From assembly GCA_012295275.1 (NCBI GenBank), contig CM022666.1, positions 15,961,772 to 16,006,771 of the forward strand: DNA of 45,000 bases, written 5' to 3'. Numbering within the stretch: position 1 is the first letter of the stretch; each line of letters begins with the position of its first letter. A model generated the notes under the pieces. The model was not told the DNA's origin. It saw nothing but the letters and a program-made list of their open reading frames with translations, and did no database searches. The position numbers were made by a program, and so were the translations under genes. This document shows, piece by piece, positions 40,001 through 45,000 of the stretch. This DNA is from Chrysomallon squamiferum (Eukaryota; Mollusca; Gastropoda; Neomphalida; Peltospiridae).

Positions 40001-41046
40001 ATAAAAGATAAGTAAATAAAATATAATGTCAGTATTTAGATATTTTACAACTCTATTATTGTTATGTTTTGTTATTAATATCTAACACTGTTTGACAACA
40101 ATAAATAAAACAACATGTTGGAACAATGCAGAATGAATTTAAACTGCTGGTTCAGAAAACTAAAGATAAATTTTAAATCATAAAATAAGCTGTTTTTCGC
40201 TGGGGTTTTTTTTGGTTTTTTTAAATTAATGCTGAAATAAACTTTACTAACTAACCTTGTTTCCAGTAACAGAGGTGTAGACGGCCATTTGGCATCGAGA
40301 GAGATAGCTACATGTTTCGACTTGGCATGTATGTTATAAATATTAAATACAAGTATTAACAAAAAATATGTCTGGCTGAGTCTCTTAGCCATCTGAAAAA
40401 GAGATGATAATGATAATAATAATGGTGGTAGTGGTAGCAGTAGTAGCAGTAGTAGCAGTAGCTGACAAATAATAGTAATAATGAGTAAACAACAATACAA
40501 TAACAATTATGAAAATGAAAAAATGTTATTAATTAACAATAAACACTATATTGTTAATTTAAAATAACAATGTCTAATCTCGTTAAATTCACAACTGTTA
40601 TATTTTATTCATAATTGTCACTAAACTGTTTAAAACATAAATGATAAACATATGATATATAATCTATTATTCTATATTTATAATTTTAATTATTACATGT
40701 CCAAACAATACGAATGTGATTTGTAACTCTCGAAATCATTAAAAATAACTATACTAAGTTACAAGTGTATTTAAACTATGAGACACTGACAGTGACATTA
40801 TATGATTAGTCACAATTTACTATTTTAAATATTTAGTGACAAACTGAAATTATCATTACTCTTAAAATGCTAAATTACCAATAATTTGTATTATATGTTT
40901 ACAAATAAATATTTACTATGCAGCGTCAGCTTTACAGAATATTTAGCCACTAAATTATAATTCATTCAAATAGTATCACAGCCAAGATAATGCAAAAAGG
41001 AAAAATGTGTACAAAATCCACGACTCACTTTCCTGGACGCAGACAT
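8621..41046 (-). CDS. UGGT: UDP-glucose:glycoprotein glucosyltransferase, 42 coding exons
   Basis: UGGT transfers glucose from UDP-glucose to high-mannose N-glycans of incompletely folded glycoproteins in the ER lumen, returning them to the calnexin/calreticulin cycle. Coding exons in order: 41029-41046, 40256-40392, 38872-38957, 37528-37658, 36743-36855, 36026-36200, 35445-35541, 33360-33432, 32763-32863, 32416-32515, 31922-31982, 31459-31614, 30790-30879, 30093-30214, 29411-29496, 28786-28921, 28211-28339, 27560-27724, 26859-26982, 26459-26557, 25734-25828, 25202-25405, 24353-24484, 23377-23507, 22686-22781, 21570-21672, 20868-20947, 20255-20444, 19534-19585, 18963-19069, 18505-18590, 16414-16498, 15534-15616, 13409-13501, 12674-12758, 12158-12267, 11687-11759, 11205-11308, 10485-10541, 9733-9964, 9016-9190, 8621-8646. 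All introns are GT-AG. Total length is about 1531 residues, close to human UGGT1 (about 1555). Phases agree everywhere except exon 14/15 (see findings). The family is certain from long near-identical stretches in the catalytic domain. Confidence 0.96.
9391..9716. repeat. (CA)n compound array in UGGT intron 40
   Basis: Two roughly 74-bp units at about 9417-9490 and 9491-9564 (TTACAATAAACA, then TATAAA, then TTACCACACACA) followed by about 150 bp of CA with AAACA and GAGA interruptions. It ends 16 bp from the donor of exon 40 at 9733. Long VCVCV ORFs on the minus strand are translated repeat. Confidence 0.85.
9970..10160. repeat. AAATA/AAACA-rich tract in UGGT intron 39
   Basis: Imperfect AAAT and AAAC repeats. 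The remainder of intron 39 (to 10484) is AT-rich without recognisable features. Confidence 0.7.
10925..11095. repeat. CA-rich imperfect repeat in UGGT intron 38
   Basis: Interrupted CA repeats including two to three approximately 36-bp units of the form ACAGAGACACACATACAAAA. No gene. Confidence 0.75.
11488..11592. repeat. (GT)n-rich tract in UGGT intron 37
   Basis: GT dinucleotides with ATGT, TTGT and CTGT interruptions, on the plus strand, so the transcript reads CA-rich here. Confidence 0.8.
11888..12120. repeat. (AAAAT)n pentanucleotide array in UGGT intron 36
   Basis: About 165 bp of AAAAT with occasional changes, passing into AAACC/AACCA repeats up to 12120, 38 bp from exon 36. Confidence 0.9.
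12295..13030. repeat. TTTA/ATTC and AAAT tracts in UGGT introns 34-35
   Basis: Intron 35 holds TTTA repeats (12295-12425) and CATTCATT repeats (12510-12575). Intron 34 holds AAAT/AAAC repeats (12770-13025). Exon 35 (12674-12758) lies between them. Confidence 0.8.
13520..15255. repeat. Repeats of UGGT intron 33
   Basis: This 2.0-kb intron (13502-15533) contains about four copies of an 18-bp unit with core TATTTATATGTAAATTTG at 13520-13600, (CA)n at 13736-13792, three to four 20-bp units with core AAACACAACAAATGT at 14562-14620, and (TC)n-(TA)n at 15155-15250. The ORFs at 14477-14821 and 14821-15051 plus have no recognisable domain. Otherwise AT-rich and unremarkable. Confidence 0.8.
15660..16215. 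repeat. AAT/AAG microsatellites of UGGT intron 32
   Basis: TAA repeats with single-base interruptions at 15663-15870, more at 16086-16175, and (AAG)n at 16190-16217. Confidence 0.85.
16414..21672 (-). CDS. UGGT: UGGT exons 26-32: beta-sandwich domains
   Basis: Roughly residues 953-1186. Landmarks: [20 protein letters not shown] (exon 26), [20 protein letters not shown] (exons 27/28), [20 protein letters not shown] (exon 28), [13 protein letters not shown] (exons 29/30), [11 protein letters not shown] and [18 protein letters not shown] (exons 30/31), [10 protein letters not shown] (exons 32/33). Strongly conserved with UGGT1, where this region forms two beta-sandwich domains packed on the catalytic domain. 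Exon 26's acceptor has a weak pyrimidine tract and is itself tandemly repeated. Confidence 0.9.
16940..17005. repeat. (TAA)n and (GAT)n in UGGT intron 31
   Basis: A TAA run at 16949-16973 followed by GAT trinucleotides, just before the larger donor-containing array. Confidence 0.85.
17050..18510 (-). repeat. Minisatellite of about 19 units copying the exon 31 donor, with internal palindrome
   Basis: Units of about 65-98 bp repeat up to and across the real donor of exon 31 at 18505. Read on the sense strand a unit has AGATAGAG|GTAAACTG, the exon end and intron start, then a 37-bp near-perfect inverted repeat: arm ATATTTTACATGTTT, a 7-nt loop, and its complement. Longer units carry an extra approximately 25-bp segment (TGTTCTGATACTGAGTGT). 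About a dozen copies keep the GTAAACTG donor-like site. ORFs through the array are only repeat. Confidence 0.88.
18685..18800. repeat. CAGA/GATA tetranucleotide tract in UGGT intron 30
   Basis: Imperfect CAGA and GATA repeats. The rest of intron 30 is featureless. Confidence 0.85.
19080..19290. repeat. (AAAT)n tract in UGGT intron 29
   Basis: AAAT with AAAC interruptions over about 200 bp; TTA and T-rich sequence follows to 19530, right up to the donor of exon 29. Confidence 0.85.
19586..20254 (-). other. UGGT introns without notable content
   Basis: Intron 28 (19586-20254) shows nothing beyond AT-rich sequence. The same applies to introns 5 (36201-36742), 10 (31983-32415, A-rich), 11, 14 (29497-30092), 20 (25829-26458, AAAT and AAC runs only), 21 (25406-25733) and 27 (20445-20867). 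Confidence 0.6.
21376..21535. repeat. Poly-A and AAT/AAC tract in UGGT intron 26
   Basis: Includes a homopolymer of about 32 A at 21459-21490 and AAAC repeats, reading poly-T in the transcript, starting about 35 bp into the intron after the donor of exon 26. Confidence 0.85.
21666..21825 (-). repeat. Three 53-bp tandem units spanning the exon 26 acceptor
   Basis: The word CACAACACTGTC occurs at 21666, 21719 and 21772, exactly 53 bp apart, with the following 40 bp also conserved. The first copy overlaps the 5' end of UGGT exon 26, so the acceptor GACAG|TGTTGTG is repeated at 21725 and 21778 upstream in the intron. Confidence 0.85.
21940..22232. repeat. (TAA)n array of about 290 bp in UGGT intron 25
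   Basis: Nearly pure TAA trinucleotides with a few AAA or AAAAT interruptions, reading TTA in the transcript. Poly-Leu, poly-Ile and poly-Tyr ORFs here are translated repeat. Confidence 0.95.
22352..22692 (-). repeat. 47-bp tandem repeat copying the exon 25 donor
   Basis: Donor-like boundaries (ACACAG|GTAA or close variants on the sense strand) occur with first exon-side base at 22383, 22429, 22499, 22545, 22592 and 22639, and at the real donor 22686. Spacing is 46-47 bp apart from one step of 70. Each unit also contains AACTAAAAAGGTAACTG on the plus strand. The array ends on the true splice site. Confidence 0.88.
22686..28921 (-). CDS. UGGT: UGGT exons 16-25: TRXL2, TRXL3 and TRXL4 second part
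   Basis: Roughly residues 516-952, the less conserved folding-sensor half. Landmarks: LGLVLAVNS (exon 16), [11 protein letters not shown] (exon 18), [18 protein letters not shown] (exon 19), [20 protein letters not shown] (exon 21), [13 protein letters not shown] (exon 22), [12 protein letters not shown] (exons 23/24), [11 protein letters not shown] (exon 25). Domain limits are by analogy to the fungal structure; alignment to human UGGT1 is continuous without missing blocks. Confidence 0.86.
22804..23060. repeat. CAGA, GA and TA microsatellites in UGGT intron 24
   Basis: (CAGA)n at 22804-22833 running into GA repeats to 22861; a short TA run at 23043-23058. Nothing else in this intron. Confidence 0.8.
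23520..23730. repeat. TTAC/TTTA tract in UGGT intron 23
   Basis: Imperfect TTAC and TTTA repeats of about 200 bp next to the acceptor of exon 24; an AAAAT/AAAG-rich stretch follows at 24155-24280 near exon 23. Confidence 0.8.
24935..25070. repeat. GT-rich duplicated segment in UGGT intron 22
   Basis: A segment with TTTTGTGTGCAATATATCT occurs at about 24926 and 24978, followed each time by GTCATTGTGTGTG, about 52 bp apart, with (GT)n. No gene. Confidence 0.7.
26565..26710. repeat. AATT/AAAT tract in UGGT intron 19
   Basis: AATT, AAAT and AAGT tetranucleotide repeats between exons 20 and 19. Confidence 0.75.
27200..27510. repeat. Degenerate repeat of about 65 bp in UGGT intron 18
   Basis: Four or so diverged copies, each with AAATTATACATT, then TTGTCAAATATAAA, then GAATAATAAAAAATGGAT. 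The plus-strand ORF at 27204-27425 (repeated VKYKxN) is explained by this repeat and has no recognisable homologue. Confidence 0.7.
27825..28195. repeat. 18-bp minisatellite in UGGT intron 17
   Basis: About 18 imperfect copies of a unit such as AATAAGTAAAATGAAGTTTT (18-19 bp), ending 15 bp short of the donor of exon 17. Confidence 0.8.
28424..28785. repeat. (GT)n and GATAAT arrays of UGGT intron 16
   Basis: (GT)n at 28424-28469 and GATAAT/GATGAT repeats at 28631-28785 that abut the donor of exon 16 at 28786. Confidence 0.88.
29205..29390. repeat. AAGT/AAAT/GATA/AAAC tract in UGGT intron 15
   Basis: Mixed tetranucleotide repeats. ORFs here are repeat translations. Confidence 0.8.
29411..33432 (-). 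CDS. UGGT: UGGT exons 8-15: sensor region, TRXL4 first part and TRXL2 start
   Basis: Roughly residues 253-515. Landmarks: [10 protein letters not shown] (exon 8), LKVWQLQDL (exons 9/10), [11 protein letters not shown] (exon 10), [15 protein letters not shown] (exon 12), AVDIRHTAV (exon 13), FVNDLEND and RPTFPGMLR (exon 14), [10 protein letters not shown] (exon 15). Order and spacing match vertebrate UGGT1. The exon 14 to exon 15 junction is not in frame as given: exon 14 ends in phase 2 at a GTAAGT donor, and exon 15 needs phase 0. Confidence 0.85.
30275..30660. repeat. AAAC/AAAT and GAAA tracts in UGGT intron 13
   Basis: AAAC/AAAT at 30283-30405 and (GAAA)n at 30595-30658. Confidence 0.85.
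30949..31112. repeat. Two-copy 62-bp repeat with (GT)n in UGGT intron 12
   Basis: The segment TACAATTCTGTAAATATCTG followed by (GT)n occurs at about 31020 and 31078, each preceded by a GTCAAAA word and flanked by GT runs (30951-31003, 31041-31060, 31097-31110). Confidence 0.8.
32583..32706. repeat. AAAT and TAA tract in UGGT intron 9
   Basis: AAAT repeats followed by TAA repeats, filling most of this 247-bp intron. Confidence 0.85.
33433..35444 (-). other. UGGT intron 7, 2.0 kb
   Basis: Contains (CAT)n at 33446-33463 (a poly-Asp ORF read into exon 8 is intronic), TAA at 33793-33839, AAAAT/AAATT at 34125-34225 and (GT)n at 34672-34692. The stretch 34860-35400 is unique AT-rich sequence with no ORF or RNA gene that I recognise. 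Confidence 0.7.
35445..38957 (-). CDS. UGGT: UGGT exons 3-7: first thioredoxin-like domain
   Basis: Roughly residues 52-252. Landmarks: [14 protein letters not shown] in exon 3, [20 protein letters not shown] in exon 4, [14 protein letters not shown] and YILRHY in exon 6, [16 protein letters not shown] in exon 7. By analogy with the fungal UGGT structure this is TRXL1 plus the strand linking to the beta-sandwich. Exon 6 is directly followed by an 18-bp repeat array that copies its splice donor. Confidence 0.88.
35943..36030 (-). repeat. 18-bp tandem repeat copying the exon 6 donor
   Basis: Five copies of a unit with sense-strand core TACAG|GTGGGTTG; exon-side boundaries fall at 36026 (real), 36008, 35990, 35973 and 35954, spaced 18, 18, 17 and 19 bp. 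The first two extra units keep the reading frame open and would encode VGWFLQ and VGCFVQ; the third reaches a stop. Confidence 0.9.
37015..37527. repeat. TAA, TTTA and AAAT/AAAC arrays in UGGT intron 4
   Basis: TAA at 37017-37070, AAAT to 37100, TTTA/ATTT at 37178-37270, and AAAT/AAAC from 37312 right up to the donor of exon 4 at 37528. Confidence 0.88.
37695..37890. repeat. AAC, GACAAT and AAT arrays in UGGT intron 3
   Basis: (AAC)n at 37697-37718, then a duplicated AATGACAATGACAATAATAG segment, then TAA repeats to 37890. T-rich sequence fills 38500-38810. The rest of intron 3 is featureless. Confidence 0.8.
39057..39090. repeat. (GT)n in UGGT intron 2
   Basis: GT dinucleotides, about 30 bp. 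The remaining 1.2 kb of intron 2 is AT-rich with an AAATA run near 39718-39750 and no recognisable gene. Confidence 0.85.
40256..41046 (-). CDS. UGGT: UGGT exons 1-2: start and signal peptide
   Basis: Exon 1 (41029-41046) encodes MSASRK and ends in donor GTGAGT. Exon 2 (40256-40392) begins with ATG immediately after its AG acceptor and joins in phase 0, so translation may start at residue 1 or residue 7. A hydrophobic core (TYFLLILVF) followed by NIHA fits a signal peptide cleaved after about residue 29. The mature N-terminus [13 protein letters not shown] leads into [10 protein letters not shown], matching the family's conserved start (human KWFSTPLLLEA). Confidence 0.85.
40404..40464. repeat. 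GATAAT and GTAGCA repeat in UGGT intron 1
   Basis: Short GATAAT run followed by GTAGTGGTAGCAGTAGTAGC. The rest of intron 1 (40465-41028) shows nothing. Confidence 0.75.
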
Positions 41047-41350
41047 GTTATAGATTCGGTTATGATGTGGTTTGTCTTGATTGGTTTAAATTAAATTCAT
41101 TTATATTTAACTACAAATAATTATAAAAATCTTTACGTTATAACTTATTTTAAATAATATTATAATAAAAAATATGTTTGAGCAGTTGTTATATAATTAA
41201 TAATAAAAATATATATTCCCGCAGAAAATTCGTCTGCTATAAACTGACCGCTGTGATTCAGCTTTTATGGTAGCTGTGGCAGTTTCCGTTGATAAACTGT
41301 TTTCGTAATATGAATCCCGACATGAAACGAGTAACCAAACGGAAATTCGA
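41047..41350 (-). promoter_or_regulatory. Presumed UGGT 5' UTR and promoter region
   Basis: Sequence directly upstream of the first UGGT ATG. A CCAAT pentamer reads on the minus strand at 41080-41084, only 34 bp upstream of the ATG, too close for a classical CCAAT box unless transcription starts inside the flank. A less AT-rich patch with some CpG lies at 41220-41350. Assigned by position only; I recognise no ER-stress element. Confidence 0.3.
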
Positions 41351-41519
41351 GAAGATTAAATACAGTGAATAACTTATTTGATTTCTGTATTAAGAGACTT
41401 TATATTATCTTTAATGATCTGGTTTTATTTATTTACGTGCTTACTTACTTACTTATTATCATCATCAAATTACCATCAGCTTCATGCACTTCATCATCGT
41501 TGTTATTGATGTTACTGTT

Positions 41520-41716
41520 GTATGTATGCATGCATGCATGTGTGTATGTATGTATATATGTATGTATGTGTGTATTCATGTGTGTATCTACTATGTATGT
41601 ATGTATGCATGTATGTATGTATTAATTCTATATACGTCAATCGAGTATTCAATTCTTAATTAACTATTATTTTGATTTTAACATGCTTCGAGTTTGTAAA
41701 TAAATATTCGAAATAA

Positions 41717-41785
<69 letters not shown>
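41520..41785. repeat. ATGT and (TA)n microsatellites upstream of UGGT
   Basis: ATGT/ATGC tetranucleotides at 41520-41625 and (TA)n at 41720-41783, about 60 bp of pure TA. Confidence 0.9.
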
Positions 41786-41787
<2 letters not shown>

Positions 41788-42024
41788 TATAAATGCTTTA
41801 CGAATTTATAGTTTTCGCAGTGAGTTATCATACTATATTACATTTTATAATAAATGTCCTTGAAAAGTTTAATTTGAAAACCATGTAAATTTCGTAATTC
41901 AGTAAGAAGTGATGGACAATGTTACGTTGCTTCAAAGAAAAATTCATTACTCATTCGTATTGCCAATTTTAAATGACCTTTTTATTTACATTTATTTTAC
42001 TTTTTACTTTTCTACTTTTATTAT

Positions 42025-42057
42025 TATTAGTAGTAGTAGTAATAATAGTAGTAATAA

Positions 42058-42108
<51 letters not shown>

Positions 42109-42240
42109 GCTGTTGCTGTTGTTGTCATTCCTGTTATCGTTCTGGTTTTTTTTATTCTAGTTACAGAATTTTAATAATAATGATGATGATGATGATGATA
42201 ATATAACATTAACGTTATTGTTGTTGTTGTTGTTTTATTG
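42025..42240. repeat. (TAG)n, GAT and TTG microsatellites
   Basis: TAG trinucleotides at 42029-42108, then GAT at 42181-42199 and TTG near 42220-42232. Poly-Ser or poly-Val ORFs here are repeat. Confidence 0.9.
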
Positions 42241-42314
42241 TCTTGTTTCAACTGTTCTTTCAAACACGTATTTCTGTATTTTTCATCAAATAACACACAC
42301 ATTTATTATATTTA

Positions 42315-42376
42315 TCTATGTCTATCTATCTATCTATCTATATATATATTATACACACACACATATACATACATAC

Positions 42377-42414
<38 letters not shown>

Positions 42415-42596
42415 ATAGGTTATTCTCTTCAGATATCAGTTTTATCTACAATAATAGGAATACCGATTATAAACAACAAAACCAAAAAGGTTTTAAATAA
42501 CAACAATTTATTTATTATCTAAATAAAAATCGTTTGTCAGACTTTTTTCTTTTAAGATCGGCACCAGCAATTACTTCAGCGATTACAGTAAATACA

Positions 42597-42635
<39 letters not shown>
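42315..42635. repeat. CTAT, (GA)n and (GT)n microsatellites
   Basis: CTAT/TATA at 42316-42350, CA/TACA at 42351-42378, (GA)n at 42380-42411 and (GT)n at 42599-42631. Confidence 0.9.
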
Positions 42636-42636
<1 letters not shown>

Positions 42637-42639
42637 TCA

Positions 42640-44690
42640 TACAACACCATCAGTGATACAGAGATACTTCTAAAACACAAAGAGTAATACAGACATACTA
42701 TGAAATACATACAACACAAACAGTGATACAGATGTACCTATAAAATACAAACAGTGATACAAACGTACATATAAACACAAACAGAAATACAAACGTACAT
42801 ATAAAACACAAACAACACAAACTGTGGAACAGACGTACATATAAAACACAAACAACACAAACAGTGATACAGGTGTACATATAAAACACAAACAACACAA
42901 ACAGTGATACACACGTACATATCAAACACAAAAAAGCCCAGTGATACAGGCGTACATATAAAACACAAACAACACAAACAGTGATACAGGCGTACATACA
43001 ACACACAAACAACACAACCAGTGATACACACGTACATATAAAACACAATCAACACAAACTGTGATACACACGTACGTATCAAACACAAAAAACCCCAGTG
43101 ATACAGGCGTACATATAAAACACAAACAGCACAAACTATGATACACACGTACATACAACACACAAACAACACAAACTGTGATGCAGGCGTACATATAAAA
43201 CACAGTGATACACACGTACATATCAAACACAAACTGTGATACACACGTACGTATCAAACACAAACTGTGATACACACGTACATATAAAACACAAACAGTG
43301 ATACACACGTGCATATAAAACACAAACAGTGATACACACGTACAAATAAAACAGAAACAACACAAACTGTGATACACACATACATATAAAACACAAACAA
43401 CACAAACAGTGATACACACGTACATATCAAACACAAACTGTGATACACACGTACATACAGCACACAAACAACACAAACAGTGATACACACGTACAAACAA
43501 CACACAAACAACACAAACAGTGATACACACGTACAAACAACACACAAACAACACAAACAGTGATACACACGTACATACAGCACACAAACAACACAAACTG
43601 TGATACACACGTACATATCAAACACAAAAACCCCCAGTGATACAGGCGTACATATAAAACACAAACAACACAAACAGTGATACACACGTACATATAAAAC
43701 ACAAACAACACAAACAGTGATACACACGTACATACAGCGCACAAACAACACAAACTGTGATACACACGTACATATCAAACACAAAAAACCCAGTGATACA
43801 GGCGTACATATAAAACACAAACAACACAAACAGTGATACAGGCGTACATACAACACACAAACAACACAAACTGTGATACACACGTACATATAAAACACAA
43901 ACAACACAAACAGTGATACAGGCGTACATACAACACACAAACAACACACACTGTGATACACACGTACATATAAAACACAAACAACACAAACAGTGATACA
44001 CACGTACATATCAAACACAAACAGTGATACACACGTACATATCAAACACAAACAGTGATACACACGTACATATAAAACACAAACAATACAGTGATACACA
44101 CGTACATATCAAACACAAACAGTGATACACACGTACATATCAAACACAAACTGTGATACACACGTACATATAAAACACAAACAGTGATACACACGTACAT
44201 ACAGCACACAAACAACACAAACAGTAATACACACGTACAAACAACACACAAACAACACAAACAGTGATACAGACGTACATACAGCACACAAACAACACAA
44301 ACAGTAATACACACGTACATACAGCACACAAACAACACAAACAGTAATACACACGTACATACAACACACAAACAACAGAAACAGTAATACACACGTACAA
44401 ACAACACAAACAGTGATACAGACGTATATATAAAACACAAACTGTGATACACATGTACATATAAAACACAAACAGTAATACACACGTACATACAGCACAC
44501 AAACAACACAAACAGTAATACACACGTACATACAACACACAAACAACACAAACTGTGATACACACGTACATATAAAACACAAACAGCAATACACACGTAC
44601 ATATAAAACAGAAACAATACAAACTGTGATACACACGTATATATAAAACACAAACTATGACACACACGTACATACAACACACACACAGAC
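42640..44690. repeat. 2-kb minisatellite, interspersed units of about 31 and 40 bp
   Basis: More than 50 tandem units sharing AGTGATACACACGTACATA followed by an A/C-rich part. Short units are about 31 bp; long units have an extra AACACAAAC and are about 40 bp. Variants (TATAAAACAC, TATCAAACAC, TACAGCACAC) recur in blocks, a sign of higher-order duplication. Units near 42640-42800 are the most diverged. Six or more minus-strand ORFs of up to 281 codons run through all three frames; they come from unit lengths of 3n+1 and lack of stops in the unit, and are not a gene. Confidence 0.92.
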
Positions 44691-44866
44691 GTAGATGATG
44701 GAAACGATTATCAGGAGATCTCTTGAGCCTTTCTCCGGGCTGGAGTTAAAAAGAAAACATCTCGGAAGCTCGGTTACTTTACTCCACGGAGAATACACCA
44801 TGCGACTGACGAGGCACCAACACACCGGCGTCACAGACCTAAGTATCGATCAGCGAGCCGGCTTGG

Positions 44867-45000
44867 CTAACAGTACTGCAGTCTCAATGTAAAGATAATT
44901 GTGCCTACTATTTTCTCTGGAAGAGAATCTATTTGTTTGGCTCGAAAGGCTTGCACGGCAGCCCATTGTCGTTCGAGTTCCATCGTAATGACTCGCTCTT
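44867..45000 (-). other. Possible coding edge of another gene, unassigned
   Basis: From 45000 down to a TAG at 44867 the minus strand is open, with a Met at 44983 and a charged, plausible peptide (MELERQWAAVQAFRAKQ, then IDSLPEKIV). A GTAGGC at about 44915 could be a donor. The plus strand also has a 65-codon ORF over 44695-44892. The whole 44690-45000 stretch is less AT-rich with several CpGs, unlike the neighbouring repeats. I recognise no family in either reading. Confidence 0.25.

Noticed and set aside
41310-41372. Short plus-strand ORF of 20 codons (MNPDMKRVTKRKFEKIKYSE) head-to-head with UGGT
   Set aside because: Too short, no clear donor before the stop and no recognised family; kept only as a possible upstream feature.
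42922-44686. Long Cys-rich minus-strand ORFs of 112 to 281 codons, possible secreted peptide family
   Set aside because: They tile all three frames of a tandem repeat with 3n+1 unit lengths; the peptides are frame-rotated versions of one DNA unit.

Overview
This is a window of metazoan nuclear DNA: spliced genes with GT-AG introns, AT-rich introns and flanks, and a very heavy load of microsatellites and minisatellites. The proteins look invertebrate; the repeat style would suit a mollusc or other lophotrochozoan, but that is only an impression and I cannot place the species.

The dominant feature is one apparently complete gene on the minus strand, UDP-glucose:glycoprotein glucosyltransferase (UGGT), the folding sensor of the endoplasmic reticulum that re-glucosylates misfolded glycoproteins. 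I traced it exon by exon from a start codon at 41046 to a stop at 8621: 42 coding exons, 41 introns, about 1531 residues, with a signal peptide, the thioredoxin-like and beta-sandwich sensor region, a GT24 catalytic domain with its DAD motif, and a C-terminal KEEL retrieval signal on a tiny last exon. All splice sites are GT-AG and all phases agree except at one junction (exon 14/15), where the reading frame jumps.

Layout. 1-670: decayed 29-bp minisatellite. 1972-2413 (minus): an exon of a second gene encoding the N-terminus and most of the first calponin-homology domain of a filamin-type actin-binding protein; the rest lies beyond the left edge. 2414-8620: intergenic, with a CpG-rich patch near 2740-3060 and several long (CT)n and (TAA)n tracts. 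8621-41046: UGGT. 41047-42640: upstream flank with microsatellites. 42640-44690: a 2-kb minisatellite. 44690-45000: less AT-rich sequence with short ORFs, possibly the edge of another gene. The two recognised genes lie on the same strand and have no evident functional link.

I do not see a novel multi-gene system. The most unusual signal is that several UGGT introns carry tandem arrays whose unit includes the exon-intron boundary itself, so functional-looking splice sites are repeated next to the real one (introns 6, 25 and 31 at the donor; intron 25 also at the acceptor of exon 26). In intron 6 the repeated donors are 18 nt apart and in frame, so they could add 6 or 12 residues. In intron 31 each unit also contains a near-perfect hairpin.
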